Assembly: GCF_029051685.1 (NCBI RefSeq)
Contig: NZ_JAACFT010000037.1
Coordinates: 18,755-82,754, forward strand
Length of the DNA stretch: 64,000 nt
Direction: 5' to 3'
DNA from: Bradyrhizobium sp. CSA207
GTDB lineage: Bacteria; Pseudomonadota; Alphaproteobacteria; Rhizobiales; Xanthobacteraceae
Below the pieces are notes generated by a model that saw nothing but the letters and a program-made list of their open reading frames with translations, searched no databases and was not told where the DNA came from. Shown here piece by piece: positions 49,886 to 59,729 of this stretch. Position numbers and translations under genes: made by a program. Numbering within the stretch: position 1 is the stretch's first letter; each line of letters begins with the position of its first letter.

Positions 49886-51351
49886 GACAGCTTGTCTCCG
49901 ATCAGGAACTGCAAGGCACGGTCGAGGCGGATGTGAGGCAGCGCCGGCTCGTCCGTGCCATCGCGCTCGAGTATTGGCGGACGGAAGCGCAGGAAGCGGA
50001 AATTGCTCTTCTCGGCGGCGGCCGTCGACAGCCCGCGAAACGCATCCGAGCCGTTGAACAGCGCCTGCGGATCGAGCGGCAGATCGCCCGGAAAGGTTGC
50101 CACCTCCGTATTGCCGTCAAAGAACTCGCCGCCGGCGCTCTCGCCCGCGGCCGGTGTCCCCAGGATCGACGGCAATTTATCGCGGCCATGTGCGACCTGC
50201 GCCTCGCGCGTCGCGCGCACGGCGGCGAGGGCCACCACGTCGATCTCTGCGCCGGTGTTTTCGGCGTGCGTCACGGCGCGGGCGACCGCGTGGCGCAACA
50301 CGGCCTCGAGACGGTCGTGGCTGGAATGGTGCAGATGGTCCGCCTTGGTCGCAGCGAACAGGATGCGGTCGATGCGGGGCCGGAACAGGTTGGACAGAAA
50401 GGTGCTGCGGCCGATGCGGAAGCAGTCGAGAATACCGGCGAGGGCTGCTTCGAGATCGTGCAGCGCCTCCGGACCCGAGTTGAATGCGGCGAGCGCATCG
50501 GCCAGCACGATCTGGCGATCGAGCCGCGCGAAATGATCGCGGAAGAACGGCCGCACCACGACGTCCTTATAGGCCTCATAGCGGCGCACCATCATCGCCC
50601 ACAGCGATCCCTCCGGCGCCTGGCCGTCCAGGGGCACGTCGAGCGGCGCGAAGGTCAGCGCCGGCGTGTCGGCGAGATTGCCGGGCATCAGGAAGCGGCC
50701 GGGCGGCAGCAGGCTCATGGCAAAACGCTCGTCGCGGCAGGCGCGCAAGTAGCCGGTGAAGAGCTTTGCCGCCGTGAGCGTCGCCTGCTCGTCCTCGCGC
50801 GTCTCGGGCTTCAAGGTCGCAAGATGCGTGTGCCAGTCTGCGGCAAGATGCGCGCGCGGGGCCTCGCGCGACAGCGCCAGGCTCTCCGCCGACCACTGCT
50901 CATAACTCTTTTGCAGCAGCGGCAGGTCGAGCAGCCATTCGCCGGGATAGTCGACGATGTCGAGCGTCAGGGTGCGGTCCGCGCCGTTGTGGCGCTGATA
51001 GTCGATGACGAGCCGCAGCTCGCTGATATCGACGGTCGAATTCGGCCAGCGCCGCTCCTCGATCAGCGCGCGCAGATGGTTCTCGTAGGCGAAGCGCGGC
51101 ACGGCATCGTCAGGCTGCGGCGCCAGATGCGCGCGCGCGATCCGGCCCGAGCCATAGGCCTCGAACACCGGAAACCGGCCGCCGCGCGTCAGCCCATGGA
51201 TCAGCGCGGTGATGAACACGGTTTTGCCGGCCCGGGACAGGCCGGTGACGCCAAGCCGCACGGTCGGGTTGAACAGATGCTCGCCATAGTCGATCAGCGC
51301 CCGGGCCGACAGGCGCGCCTCCTCGACCATATCCTGGAAACTGAATGCCAT
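49882..51351 (-). CDS. YcjX-family nucleotide-binding protein
   Basis: This 489-residue cytoplasmic P-loop protein has Walker A VTGLSRAGKTVF near residue 40 and a switch-like aspartate in LDIVDYPGEWLLDLPLL near residue 130. A guanine-specificity-like motif AATKADHLH lies near residue 355. It starts MAFSFQDMVEEARLSARALIDYGEHL, typical of the family. I used the ATG at 51351; the frame is open much further upstream, but that part carries no family sequence. It is cotranscribed and translationally coupled with the YcjF-like gene. GTPase activity is known for family members. Confidence 0.9.
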   Translation of the reverse strand: MAFSFQDMVEEARLSARALIDYGEHLFNPTVRLGVTGLSRAGKTVFITALIHGLTRGGRFPVFEAYGSGRIARAHLAPQPDDAVPRFAYENHLRALIEERRWPNSTVDISELRLVIDYQRHNGADRTLTLDIVDYPGEWLLDLPLLQKSYEQWSAESLALSREAPRAHLAADWHTHLATLKPETREDEQATLTAAKLFTGYLRACRDERFAMSLLPPGRFLMPGNLADTPALTFAPLDVPLDGQAPEGSLWAMMVRRYEAYKDVVVRPFFRDHFARLDRQIVLADALAAFNSGPEALHDLEAALAGILDCFRIGRSTFLSNLFRPRIDRILFAATKADHLHHSSHDRLEAVLRHAVARAVTHAENTGAEIDVVALAAVRATREAQVAHGRDKLPSILGTPAAGESAGGEFFDGNTEVATFPGDLPLDPQALFNGSDAFRGLSTAAAEKSNFRFLRFRPPILERDGTDEPALPHIRLDRALQFLIGDKLS

Positions 51352-51531
51352 CTGAACGTGAGAGGTCTCGGGGCGGGCAAATAGGCAAAACGGACTAGTC
51401 ACAAAAGTGGCAACTGCCTGGCGAAAATCAAGCTTCATACTTCCACCGTCTTCCTGGGTGAAGCAGCCTTTGAACGCCGCGTTAACGGCCAAAGACCAAT
51501 ATCGGACACCCATCGCCGCCCCCGGATCGCC

Positions 51532-52227
51532 ATGCCTGTCTTCACGCTGAAACAGCTCGCCTCGACCTCCGTCCATGCCGCGGCCGATGCGTTCCGCTGG
51601 AACTACGATCGCGCCGAGATGATCGCCGACGCCATCATCCATGGCATCGGTGTGTTTTCCGGTATCATTGCCGCGACCGTTCTGGTGGTGCTCGCGGCCG
51701 TCTATGCCGACGCAGTCAACATCGTCGGCGTCTCGATCTATGTCGCCGGCCTGCTCTCGATGCTGGTGTTGTCGGCGACCTATAATCTCTGGCCGGTCTC
51801 GCCGGCCAAATGGCTGCTGCGGCGCTTCGACCATTCCGCGATCTATCTCCTGATCGCCGCCACCTACACGCCGTTCATCCTGGAGCTGAAGGACAGCGTG
51901 TTCGCGCTGGCGCTGCTCGTCGGTGTCTGGTGCGTCGCGATCCTGGGCATCGTGCTCAAGCTTCGCTATCCAGGCCGGTTCGACCGCGTCGCGGTCGGCA
52001 TCTACCTCGCCATGGGCTGGAGCGGCATGATGCTCTACGACGCTGTGGTGAAAGCGCTGCCTGCGGTGGTGCTGGGCTTCGTGGTCGCGGGCGGCGTGCT
52101 CTACTCCTTTGGCGTGATCTTCCACGCCTGGCGGCGCCTGCGCTTTCAGAATGCGATCTGGCACGGCTTTGTCTTGGCCGGGGCGGCGTGCCATTATACC
52201 GCGGTGCTCGACCTCGTGTTGAGCTGA
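51532..52227 (+). CDS. hemolysin III/PAQR-family membrane protein
   Basis: This 231-residue integral membrane protein has seven predicted helices. The PAQR zinc-site motifs are present: EMIADAIIHGIGVF near residue 30, RRFDHSAIYLLIAATYTPF near residue 100, and IWHGFVLAGAACHYTAVL at the C-terminus. Bacterial HlyIII proteins share the adiponectin-receptor fold and may act as zinc-dependent lipid hydrolases or regulators; cytolysis is not implied. An SDR gene follows 28 bp downstream on the same strand. Confidence 0.9.
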   Translation: MPVFTLKQLASTSVHAAADAFRWNYDRAEMIADAIIHGIGVFSGIIAATVLVVLAAVYADAVNIVGVSIYVAGLLSMLVLSATYNLWPVSPAKWLLRRFDHSAIYLLIAATYTPFILELKDSVFALALLVGVWCVAILGIVLKLRYPGRFDRVAVGIYLAMGWSGMMLYDAVVKALPAVVLGFVVAGGVLYSFGVIFHAWRRLRFQNAIWHGFVLAGAACHYTAVLDLVLS

Positions 52228-52255
52228 GAACAAGCGGACCAAGAGGAGACGTCGC

Positions 52256-53050
52256 ATGCAGGTGACCGGCAAGGTCGTGGTTGTCACCGGCGGCGCCAAT
52301 GGCATCGGCAAGGCGCTGTGCGAGGCTTTTCATGAAGCCGGCGCGGCCAAGGTCGTGGTCGCGGACATGGAGGCCGCCGGCGCCAGGGCGGTCGCTGCCA
52401 TGGTTGACGGCGCCGCGTTCAAATGCGACGTCGCGCAGGAAAAGGACATTTCTCACGTCATCGAGGAGACCGAGCGGCAGTTCGGACCGATCGACCTGTT
52501 CTGCTCCAATGCCGGTATCGGCGGCGGCTTCGATCCGATGTCGGAAAATGCCGGCGGCTCCTCGGACGAGCCGTGGCAGCGCAGCTGGGCGATCCACGTC
52601 ATGGCCCATGTCTATGCGGCGCGGCATCTCATTCCACGAATGAAGGCGCGGGGCGGCGGCTATTTCCTCAACACGATCTCGGCGGCCGGGCTGTTGTCGC
52701 AGGTCGGCAGCCCCGCTTATTCCACCACCAAGCACGCCGCGGTCGGCTTTGCCGAAAATCTCGCGATCTCGCACAAGGCGCACAACATCCGGGTCTCGAT
52801 CCTCTGCCCGCAGGGGGTGGACACCAACATGCTGCGCTCGATCCCCAAGGGCCCGCAATCCGGCGACGGCGATCTGACGCCCGAGCAGGTGGCAAAAGAC
52901 GTGCTCGCCGGCCTCGATCAGGAGACGTTCTTGATCCTGCCGCATCCGCAGGTGCTCGGCTACATGCGCAAGAAGACCGAAAACTACGACCGCTGGATCG
53001 GCGGCATGGCCAAGATCCAGGCCAGGATGCGGGACGAGTTCGGGAAATAG
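52256..53050 (+). CDS. short-chain dehydrogenase/reductase
   Basis: This 264-residue Rossmann-fold oxidoreductase has nucleotide-binding TGGANGIGKAL, an NAG motif (CSNAGIGGG), and the catalytic Ser (NTISAAG) with Tyr and Lys in YSTTKHA near residue 160. The acidic residue after beta-2 (VVADMEAAGAR) favours NAD(H). It has AGAGGAG before its ATG and follows the PAQR gene closely, so they are probably cotranscribed. Substrate unknown. The tail (ETFLILPHPQVLGYMRKKTENYDRWIGGM) is seen in SDRs annotated with acyl-CoA catabolism. Confidence 0.9.
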   Translation: MQVTGKVVVVTGGANGIGKALCEAFHEAGAAKVVVADMEAAGARAVAAMVDGAAFKCDVAQEKDISHVIEETERQFGPIDLFCSNAGIGGGFDPMSENAGGSSDEPWQRSWAIHVMAHVYAARHLIPRMKARGGGYFLNTISAAGLLSQVGSPAYSTTKHAAVGFAENLAISHKAHNIRVSILCPQGVDTNMLRSIPKGPQSGDGDLTPEQVAKDVLAGLDQETFLILPHPQVLGYMRKKTENYDRWIGGMAKIQARMRDEFGK

Positions 53051-53077
53051 GGAGGTGCGCGCCGCACCCTCGATATC

Positions 53078-53164
53078 GTAGCCCGGATGGAGCGAAGCGC
53101 AATCCGGGGCCTTGCGTGCAGCGGAGAGACTTTCCCGGATTGCGCTCCGCTCCATCCGGGCTAC
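53078..53164. repeat. palindromic intergenic repeat, family R2
   Basis: GTAGCCCGGATGGAGCGAAGCGCAATCCGGG is mirrored by CCCGGATTGCGCTCCGCTCCATCCGGGCTAC. It sits between the stops of two convergent genes (53050 and 53170). Other copies are at 54534 and 63721. Confidence 0.85.
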
Positions 53165-53169
53165 GGACC

Positions 53170-53631
53170 TCACGCCGCCGATTGCACTTCGTTCTCCGCC
53201 CGGCTCTGCAGCAGCGCCCGTGCATAGAGCATCATTCCCTCGCGCACGGTGCGCTGCTCGGCTTCCGTTAACGCCGCCAGCGCGCCGCTCACCTGCTGCC
53301 GTCCGAATCCATGCAGCGCCTCCAACGTGCGTCGTCCCTTCGCCGTCAGCGACAGGCGTTTGCTGCGCGCATCCTCCGCATCCGGCGTCTCCCGCAGCTC
53401 GCCGCAGTCGATCAGCTTGCGCACCATGCGGCTGACGCTGGATTTTTCCAGCCGCAGGAAATCACCGAGCTCGCCTGATGTCATCGGACCGCGGATGCCG
53501 ATCTCCAGGATCGTGTGCACCGCCGAGGGCGGGTAGTCGGTCGCGGCCACCGTCGCGTCCATGAAGCCGAGCTCGCGCACCATCAGGCGCGAGGCGGCGC
53601 GGATGTCGTCGATCAGCGCGAGTGCGGCCAT
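53170..53631 (-). CDS. MarR-family transcriptional regulator
   Basis: This 153-residue winged-helix regulator has dimerisation helices at both ends and a wing domain (MTSGELGDFLRLEKSSVSRMVRKLIDCGELRETPDAEDARSKRLSLTAKGRRTLE), the standard MarR pattern. ATG at 53631 has GGAAG upstream; an in-frame start at 53685 would run through the palindromic operator and is unlikely. It is divergent from an SDR gene, and a perfect palindrome in the shared promoter region is the probable binding site for this protein. The inducer is unknown. Confidence 0.9.
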   Translation of the reverse strand: MAALALIDDIRAASRLMVRELGFMDATVAATDYPPSAVHTILEIGIRGPMTSGELGDFLRLEKSSVSRMVRKLIDCGELRETPDAEDARSKRLSLTAKGRRTLEALHGFGRQQVSGALAALTEAEQRTVREGMMLYARALLQSRAENEVQSAA

Positions 53632-53663
53632 TTCTTGACTTCCGGCATCATGCCTTGACTCTC

Positions 53664-53694
53664 CGCATATAGTTGTACCATACAACTATATGCG
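53664..53694. promoter_or_regulatory. perfect palindromic operator between marR-type and SDR genes
   Basis: CGCATATAGTTGTA and TACAACTATATGCG are perfect 14-bp arms around CCA. AT-rich palindromes of this size are typical MarR sites. It lies 33 bp upstream of each divergent gene, so one bound dimer could control both. Confidence 0.8.
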
Positions 53695-53727
53695 CGCAGC
53701 GGCGCGCGCAAGCGTTTGGAGTGGCCC

Positions 53728-54504
53728 ATGAGCGGAATTTTGCCGGCCGGCGGGCGAATGATTGGCAAGGTATGCCTGGTGACGGGCGGCGGCAGCGGCA
53801 TCGGCCGCGCGACGGCGCTGCGGATGGCGTCCGAGGGCGCGGAAGCGATCCTGGTCGCCGGCCGGCGCGAGGGCGAGATCGAGGCTGCTGCTGCGGCGTG
53901 CCGTGAATTCGGCACTGAGGCGATCGCGGTTCAGACCGACATCACGCGAGAGAACGATGTGGCGCGTTTGGTGACGACGGCTATGGAGCGGTGCGGCCGG
54001 CTCGACGTCGCCTTCAACAATGCCGGCTGTCAGGAGCGGCGCGCGCCGCTCGAGCAGCAGGGGACCGAGATTTACGACAGCGTGTTCGACACTAACGTCC
54101 GGGCGCTGTTCCTGTGCCTGCGCCATCAATTGCCGGCGATGCTTGCGCAGGGCCGCGGCAGCATCGTCGTCAACGCTTCCGTCAGCGGTGTGCGCAATCC
54201 CAATCCCGGCTTCTCGCTCTATTCGGCTTCGAAGGCGGCCGCGATCTCGCTTACGCGTTCGGCGGCGATGGAAAACGCTCCGCGCGGCATTCGCATCAAC
54301 GCCATCGCCCCCGGCCGCGTCGTCACCGACATGATGCTCCGCGCCGGCGTCGGCGACGTGGCGACCGTGGCCGCAGGCCTGCCGCTGCGACGGATGGGAA
54401 CGCCCGAGGAAGTGGCCGAGGCCGTGGTGTGGCTGTCGTCCGATGCGTCATCCTACGTCGTCGGCCACGTGCTCGCGGCGGACGGGGGATTCTTGGCGTC
54501 TTAG
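53728..54504 (+). CDS. short-chain dehydrogenase/reductase, likely MarR-controlled
   Basis: This 258-residue SDR has VTGGGSGIGRATALRMASEGAEAILVAGRREGEIE, NNAGCQERRAPLEQQ, the catalytic serine in VVNASVSG, and YSASKAAAISL near residue 170. The C-terminus DASSYVVGHVLAADGGFLAS is typical of classical SDRs. The arginine pair after beta-2 (AGRRE) suggests NADP(H). ATG at 53728 has GGAG upstream; an in-frame TTG at 53716 is less likely. It is divergent from the MarR-family gene with the palindrome between them, a layout seen where the SDR detoxifies the regulator's ligand. Confidence 0.9.
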   Translation: MSGILPAGGRMIGKVCLVTGGGSGIGRATALRMASEGAEAILVAGRREGEIEAAAAACREFGTEAIAVQTDITRENDVARLVTTAMERCGRLDVAFNNAGCQERRAPLEQQGTEIYDSVFDTNVRALFLCLRHQLPAMLAQGRGSIVVNASVSGVRNPNPGFSLYSASKAAAISLTRSAAMENAPRGIRINAIAPGRVVTDMMLRAGVGDVATVAAGLPLRRMGTPEEVAEAVVWLSSDASSYVVGHVLAADGGFLAS

Positions 54505-54533
54505 TTCGGCGGTCGTGCAACTTATTCAGTGTC

Positions 54534-54619
54534 GTAGCCCGGATGGAGCGCAGCGTAATCCGGGAAGGTCTTTCCGTGAGGTGAGAACCCCGGATTTCGC
54601 TGCGCTCCATCCGGGCTAC
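54534..54619. repeat. R2-family palindromic repeat
   Basis: GTAGCCCGGATGGAGCGCAGCGTAATCCGGG is mirrored by CCCCGGATTTCGCTGCGCTCCATCCGGGCTAC. It lies between convergent stops at 54504 and 54626. Confidence 0.85.
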
Positions 54620-54625
54620 GCGCCC

Positions 54626-56248
<1,623 letters not shown>

Positions 56249-56290
56249 TGTTTCCGTCCCTTTCTGTTTGTCGACCCTGTCCGCCCCACC

Positions 56291-56324
56291 CGTCATTGCG
56301 AGCGCAGCGAAGCAATCCAGACTG
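56291..56324. repeat. R1-family repeat, half copy
   Basis: Only the left arm CGTCATTGCGAGCGCAGCGAAGCAATCCAGACTG is present; the right arm is missing and an R4 element follows 6 bp later. This suggests a truncated or interrupted copy. Confidence 0.75.
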
Positions 56325-56330
56325 TTAGTT

Positions 56331-56431
56331 CCTCATCCTGAGGAGCGCGTCCGCGTCTCGAAGGATGAAGGCCCGGCTGGTGGCCTCGCCCTTCGAGACG
56401 CGCGCGAAGGGCGCGCACCTCAGGGTGAGGA
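56331..56431. repeat. R4-family palindromic repeat
   Basis: CCTCATCCTGAGGAGCGCGTCCGCGTCTCGAAGGATGA is mirrored by CGCCCTTCGAGACGCGCGCGAAGGGCGCGCACCTCAGGGTGAGG. It ends 11 bp before the MaoC-type hydratase stop. Confidence 0.8.
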
Positions 56432-56442
56432 TCTACAATCTA

Positions 56443-57291
56443 TCACCACACCGCCGTGCCCTTCATCGTCGGCTGGCCTTCGGCGTTCGCGGTCCACAGC
56501 TCCATGCTCTCGCCGCTCTCATTGGCGTTGATGGAAAACTCCGTGCCCTCGAACAGCGGCTGCAGCCCGCGATAGGTGAACTTCTTCGGCGCCCTGCCGG
56601 CGCGCAGCTTTGCCGCCATCTCGACGATGAGCGCGGCCTGCAACGGCCCGTGGAAGATCAGGCCCGGATAGCCCTCGACCTTGGTGACGTAGTCGCGGTC
56701 GTAATGGATGCGATGACCGTTGAAGGTCAGGGCCGAATAGCGGAACAGCAGCACGGGATCCGACACATGGGTTTCGCGATGCTGCGCCTGCGGCAGCGCT
56801 GCGGCCTTCGCAGGTGCAGCCTGTGTGCTCGTCATCTCGCGATAGACGATGTCCTGCCGTTCGCGGATGGCAACGCCGCGCGGCGAGGAGATGCTGTGCT
56901 CGACCGAGACGAAGCACAGCATGCCGGTCGAGCCGGTCTTCGCCTGCACATCGGCAATGCGCGAGGTCCGGGTCGATTCATCGCCGACGCGCAAGGGCTG
57001 CAAAAGCTCGATCTCGCCGCCGGCCCACATCCGGCGCGGCAGCGGCACCGGCGGCAGGAAACCGCCGCGGGTCGGGTGGCCGTCGGGGCCGAGCATCGAC
57101 ATCGGAAACACCGGCTGCGCCAGGCACCAATGCACGGTGAGCGGAGCGGCATCGCCGTTGCTGGGCTCGCCGATCTCCTGAAACAGCGTTGCGCGCAAAC
57201 CCCTCACGAGCTGCGCGGTAACGGTGTCGGTTGCTTCCTGGGAGCGGCCGATCCATTGCCGCAAATGATCGATGTCGAGCTTCTCGGTCAT
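56443..57291 (-). CDS. MaoC-family (mesaconyl-CoA hydratase-like) dehydratase
   Basis: This 282-residue protein has two hotdog halves. An N-terminal MaoC-like half includes HWCLAQPVFPMSMLGPDGHPTRGGFLPPVPLPRRMWAGGE. A C-terminal catalytic half has FRYSALTFNGHRIHYDRDYVTKVEGYPGLIFHGPLQA, with the Asp/His hydratase motif. The layout is that of mesaconyl-C4-CoA hydratases and related 3-hydroxyacyl-CoA dehydratases. It lies 28 bp downstream of a CoA-transferase gene in an operon with an acyl-CoA dehydrogenase. Activation, desaturation and hydration of a (possibly dicarboxylic or branched) acid is the likely pathway (inference). Confidence 0.88.
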   Translation of the reverse strand: MTEKLDIDHLRQWIGRSQEATDTVTAQLVRGLRATLFQEIGEPSNGDAAPLTVHWCLAQPVFPMSMLGPDGHPTRGGFLPPVPLPRRMWAGGEIELLQPLRVGDESTRTSRIADVQAKTGSTGMLCFVSVEHSISSPRGVAIRERQDIVYREMTSTQAAPAKAAALPQAQHRETHVSDPVLLFRYSALTFNGHRIHYDRDYVTKVEGYPGLIFHGPLQAALIVEMAAKLRAGRAPKKFTYRGLQPLFEGTEFSINANESGESMELWTANAEGQPTMKGTAVW

Positions 57292-57319
57292 GACGCCTCG
57301 CTCTTGTTACGTCTTCGAC

Positions 57320-58423
57320 TTACTTCTTTGGGTTGGGCCGCTCGCCGATGCCGGGCACCGCGCCATAGCTGCGGGTCTCGCCGACGATGATCGGCGCGGG
57401 CGCCGGATAGCTGACGCGTCCCTGCGGCGTCTCGACTTCGATGCGCCTCAAATGTGGATGCGTCGCCAGATCGGCCATGGTGTTGACCTCGGCGAAGGCA
57501 ATGTCGGCGTCCGAGAGACGCTTGAGCAGCTCGTCGCGCGTCATCTTCGCAAAAATGTCTGCGACCGTGTTGTCGGTGAAGTCGCGGTTGCGCACGCGCT
57601 CGACCATGTTGGCGACGCGCGGATCGCTCGGCAGGTTTGGCTGGTCCAGCACTTCGGCGCAAAGCGTCTTCCACTCGCGCTCGCTCTGGATCGAGATCAG
57701 AATATCCTTGCCGTCGCTGGAGGTGAACACGCCATAGGGCGCGATCGAGGGATGGCGCAGGCCCATGCGCTTCGGCGGATTGCCGGCCTCGGCATTGAGC
57801 AGCGGCACGGTCAGCCAGTCCGCCATCACGTCGAACATGGAGATGCGGATGTCGGCGCCCTTGCCGGTGCGCCCGCGCGCGATCAGCGCCTCCAGGATCG
57901 CCGCATGCGCGGTCGCCCCGGTCGCGACGTCGACGATGGACATGCCGACGCGCGAGGCGCCGTCGGGATTGCCGGTGATCGAGGCCAGCCCGCTCTCGGC
58001 CTGGATCAAGAGATCATAAGCCTTGCGGTGCGCGTAAGGGCCCTCGTCGCCATAGCCCGTGATGGTGCAGGAGATCAGCTTCGGATAGTTGCGCAGCAGT
58101 CGCTCGCGCGAAAAGCCGAGCTTGTCCATCGATCCGGGCTTGAGGTTCTGCACCAGCACGTCGGCGCTCGCGATCAGCTTTTCCAGTTCCGCGCGCCCCT
58201 CCTTGGTGGCGAGATCGACCACCGCCGACTGCTTGCCGCGGTTGAGCCAGACGAAATAGCTGCTCTGGCCCTTGGCCGCCGCGTCATAGCCACGGGCGAA
58301 ATCGCCTTCCGGCCGCTCGATCTTGATGACTTCCGCGCCGGCATCCGCCAGCCGCGACGAGCAGAACGGTGCGGCGACCGCCTGCTCGACCGCAATCACC
58401 CTGATTCCGTCCAACGCTCCCAT
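57320..58423 (-). CDS. CaiB/BaiF-family CoA-transferase
   Basis: This 367-residue class III CoA-transferase has IRVIAVEQAVAAPFCSSRLADAGAEVIKIERPEGDFARGYD at the N-terminus and the catalytic aspartate in AHRKAYDLLIQAESG near residue 135. ATAHAAILEALIARGRTGKG is the typical helix. Short members of this length include succinyl-CoA- or mesaconyl-CoA-dependent transferases. It lies between the acyl-CoA dehydrogenase (11 bp) and MaoC hydratase (28 bp) genes, so it probably activates the acid that these enzymes then process. Confidence 0.92.
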   Translation of the reverse strand: MGALDGIRVIAVEQAVAAPFCSSRLADAGAEVIKIERPEGDFARGYDAAAKGQSSYFVWLNRGKQSAVVDLATKEGRAELEKLIASADVLVQNLKPGSMDKLGFSRERLLRNYPKLISCTITGYGDEGPYAHRKAYDLLIQAESGLASITGNPDGASRVGMSIVDVATGATAHAAILEALIARGRTGKGADIRISMFDVMADWLTVPLLNAEAGNPPKRMGLRHPSIAPYGVFTSSDGKDILISIQSEREWKTLCAEVLDQPNLPSDPRVANMVERVRNRDFTDNTVADIFAKMTRDELLKRLSDADIAFAEVNTMADLATHPHLRRIEVETPQGRVSYPAPAPIIVGETRSYGAVPGIGERPNPKK

Positions 58424-58434
58424 GGCGCGCGACC

Positions 58435-59604
58435 TCAGTACGAGCGCGGCATGCCGAGCACGTGCTCGGCGATGAAAGACAGCACGAGGTTGGTCGAGAT
58501 CGGCGCCACCTGGTAGAGCCGCGTCTCGCGGAATTTGCGCTCGACGTCATATTCCTCGGCGAAGCCGAAGCCGCCATGGGTCTGGACGCAGGCGTTCGCC
58601 GCCTCCCAGGATGCATCCGCCGCCAGCATCTTGGCCATGTTGGCTTCCGCACCGCAGTCGAGGCCGGCCTCGTATTTGCGCGTCGCCTCCTTCACCATGA
58701 GCTCAGCCGCACGCATTGCGGCATAGGCCTTGGCGATCGGGAACTGGATGCCTTGATTTTGGCCGATCGGCCGGCCGAACACCGCGCGCTCCTTGGCGTA
58801 GTTCGTGGCCTTCGCGATGAACCATTTGGCGTCGCCGACGCATTCCGCCGCGATCAGAATGCGCTCGGCATTCATGCCGGAGAGGATGTAGCGAAAACCC
58901 TTGCCTTCCTCGCCGATCAGGTTCTCGGCCGGCACCTTCATGTCGGTAAAGAACACTTCGGTCGTGGCATGATTCATCATGGTGCGGATCGGGCGGATCT
59001 CCAGACCCTTGCCTTTGGCCTCGCGCATGTCGACGATGAACACGGAGAGCCCGTCGGTGCGCTTCTTGACCTGCTCTTTCGGCGTGGTGCGCGCGAGCAA
59101 AATCATCAGATCGGAATGTTCGGCACGGCTGGTCCAGATCTTCTGGCCGTTGACGACATAGCCGGCGTTGCCGTCGTTGCGCGCGAACGTCTTCAGCGAC
59201 GAGGTGTCGGTGCCGCTGGTCGGCTCAGTGACGCCGAAGGCTTGCAGGCGCAACTCGCCACTCGCGACCTTCGGCAGATACTTCGCCTTCTGTTCGTCGC
59301 TGCCGTGCCGCAGCACGGTGCCCATCGTGTACATCTGGGCATGACAGCCGCCGCCATTGCATCCCGCACGCTGGATCTCCTCGAGGATCGCGGCCGCCGC
59401 GGAGAGTTTCAGGCCTGCGCCGCCATATTCCTCGGGGATCAGCACCGAGAGATAGCCGGCCTGTGTCAGCGCATCGACGAAGGCCGTCGGGTAGGCCATC
59501 TCGCGATCGAGCTTGCGCCAGTATTCGCCGGGAAACTGCGCGCAGAGCTTTGCGACGGCTTCGCGGATGTCGGCGTAATCTTCGGTGTGATGTTGTTGGC
59601 TCAT
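58435..59604 (-). CDS. acyl-CoA dehydrogenase
   Basis: This 389-residue flavoprotein has SVLIPEEYGGAGLKLSAAAAILEEI. The FAD/substrate loop is LQAFGVTEPTSGTDTSSLKTFA, VNGQKIWTSRAEHSDLMILLAR follows, and the C-terminal loop is QTHGGFGFAEEYDVERKFRETRLYQVAPISTNLVLSFIAEHVLGMP. It is the first gene of a three-gene operon with a CoA-transferase and a MaoC-type hydratase, and is divergent from a LysR-family gene that probably controls it. The acyl chain is unknown. Confidence 0.93.
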   Translation of the reverse strand: MSQQHHTEDYADIREAVAKLCAQFPGEYWRKLDREMAYPTAFVDALTQAGYLSVLIPEEYGGAGLKLSAAAAILEEIQRAGCNGGGCHAQMYTMGTVLRHGSDEQKAKYLPKVASGELRLQAFGVTEPTSGTDTSSLKTFARNDGNAGYVVNGQKIWTSRAEHSDLMILLARTTPKEQVKKRTDGLSVFIVDMREAKGKGLEIRPIRTMMNHATTEVFFTDMKVPAENLIGEEGKGFRYILSGMNAERILIAAECVGDAKWFIAKATNYAKERAVFGRPIGQNQGIQFPIAKAYAAMRAAELMVKEATRKYEAGLDCGAEANMAKMLAADASWEAANACVQTHGGFGFAEEYDVERKFRETRLYQVAPISTNLVLSFIAEHVLGMPRSY

Positions 59605-59635
59605 GGCGTTTCCCGTTGGGTGCGGCGGTTAAGAT

Positions 59636-59673
59636 AACGCCGGCCAATCCCCCGGCGTTGTGAAAACAACGCC
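59636..59673. promoter_or_regulatory. three-half-site operator candidate for the LysR regulator
   Basis: AACGCCGG (59636) pairs with CCGGCGTT (59652-59659), which in turn pairs, as GGCGTTGT, with ACAACGCC (59666-59673). Thus AACGCC/GGCGTT half-sites occur three times in 38 bp, between the divergent operon and the LysR gene. LysR proteins bind such multiple-dyad regions. Confidence 0.65.
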
Positions 59674-59729
59674 AGCCCCCTATGCTCATTTGCTATAGCG
59701 TATGGAGTAGCCTTCCAAGATTGGCAAGC

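Noticed and set aside
51532..52227. Haemolysin/virulence factor
   Set aside because: HlyIII is a historical name; the sequence is a PAQR-type membrane protein and shows nothing toxin-like.
51352..52311. N-terminal extension of the YcjX-like protein by 320 codons
   Set aside because: The extension overlaps the HlyIII/PAQR gene in antisense and the family start MAFSFQDM lies at 51351.
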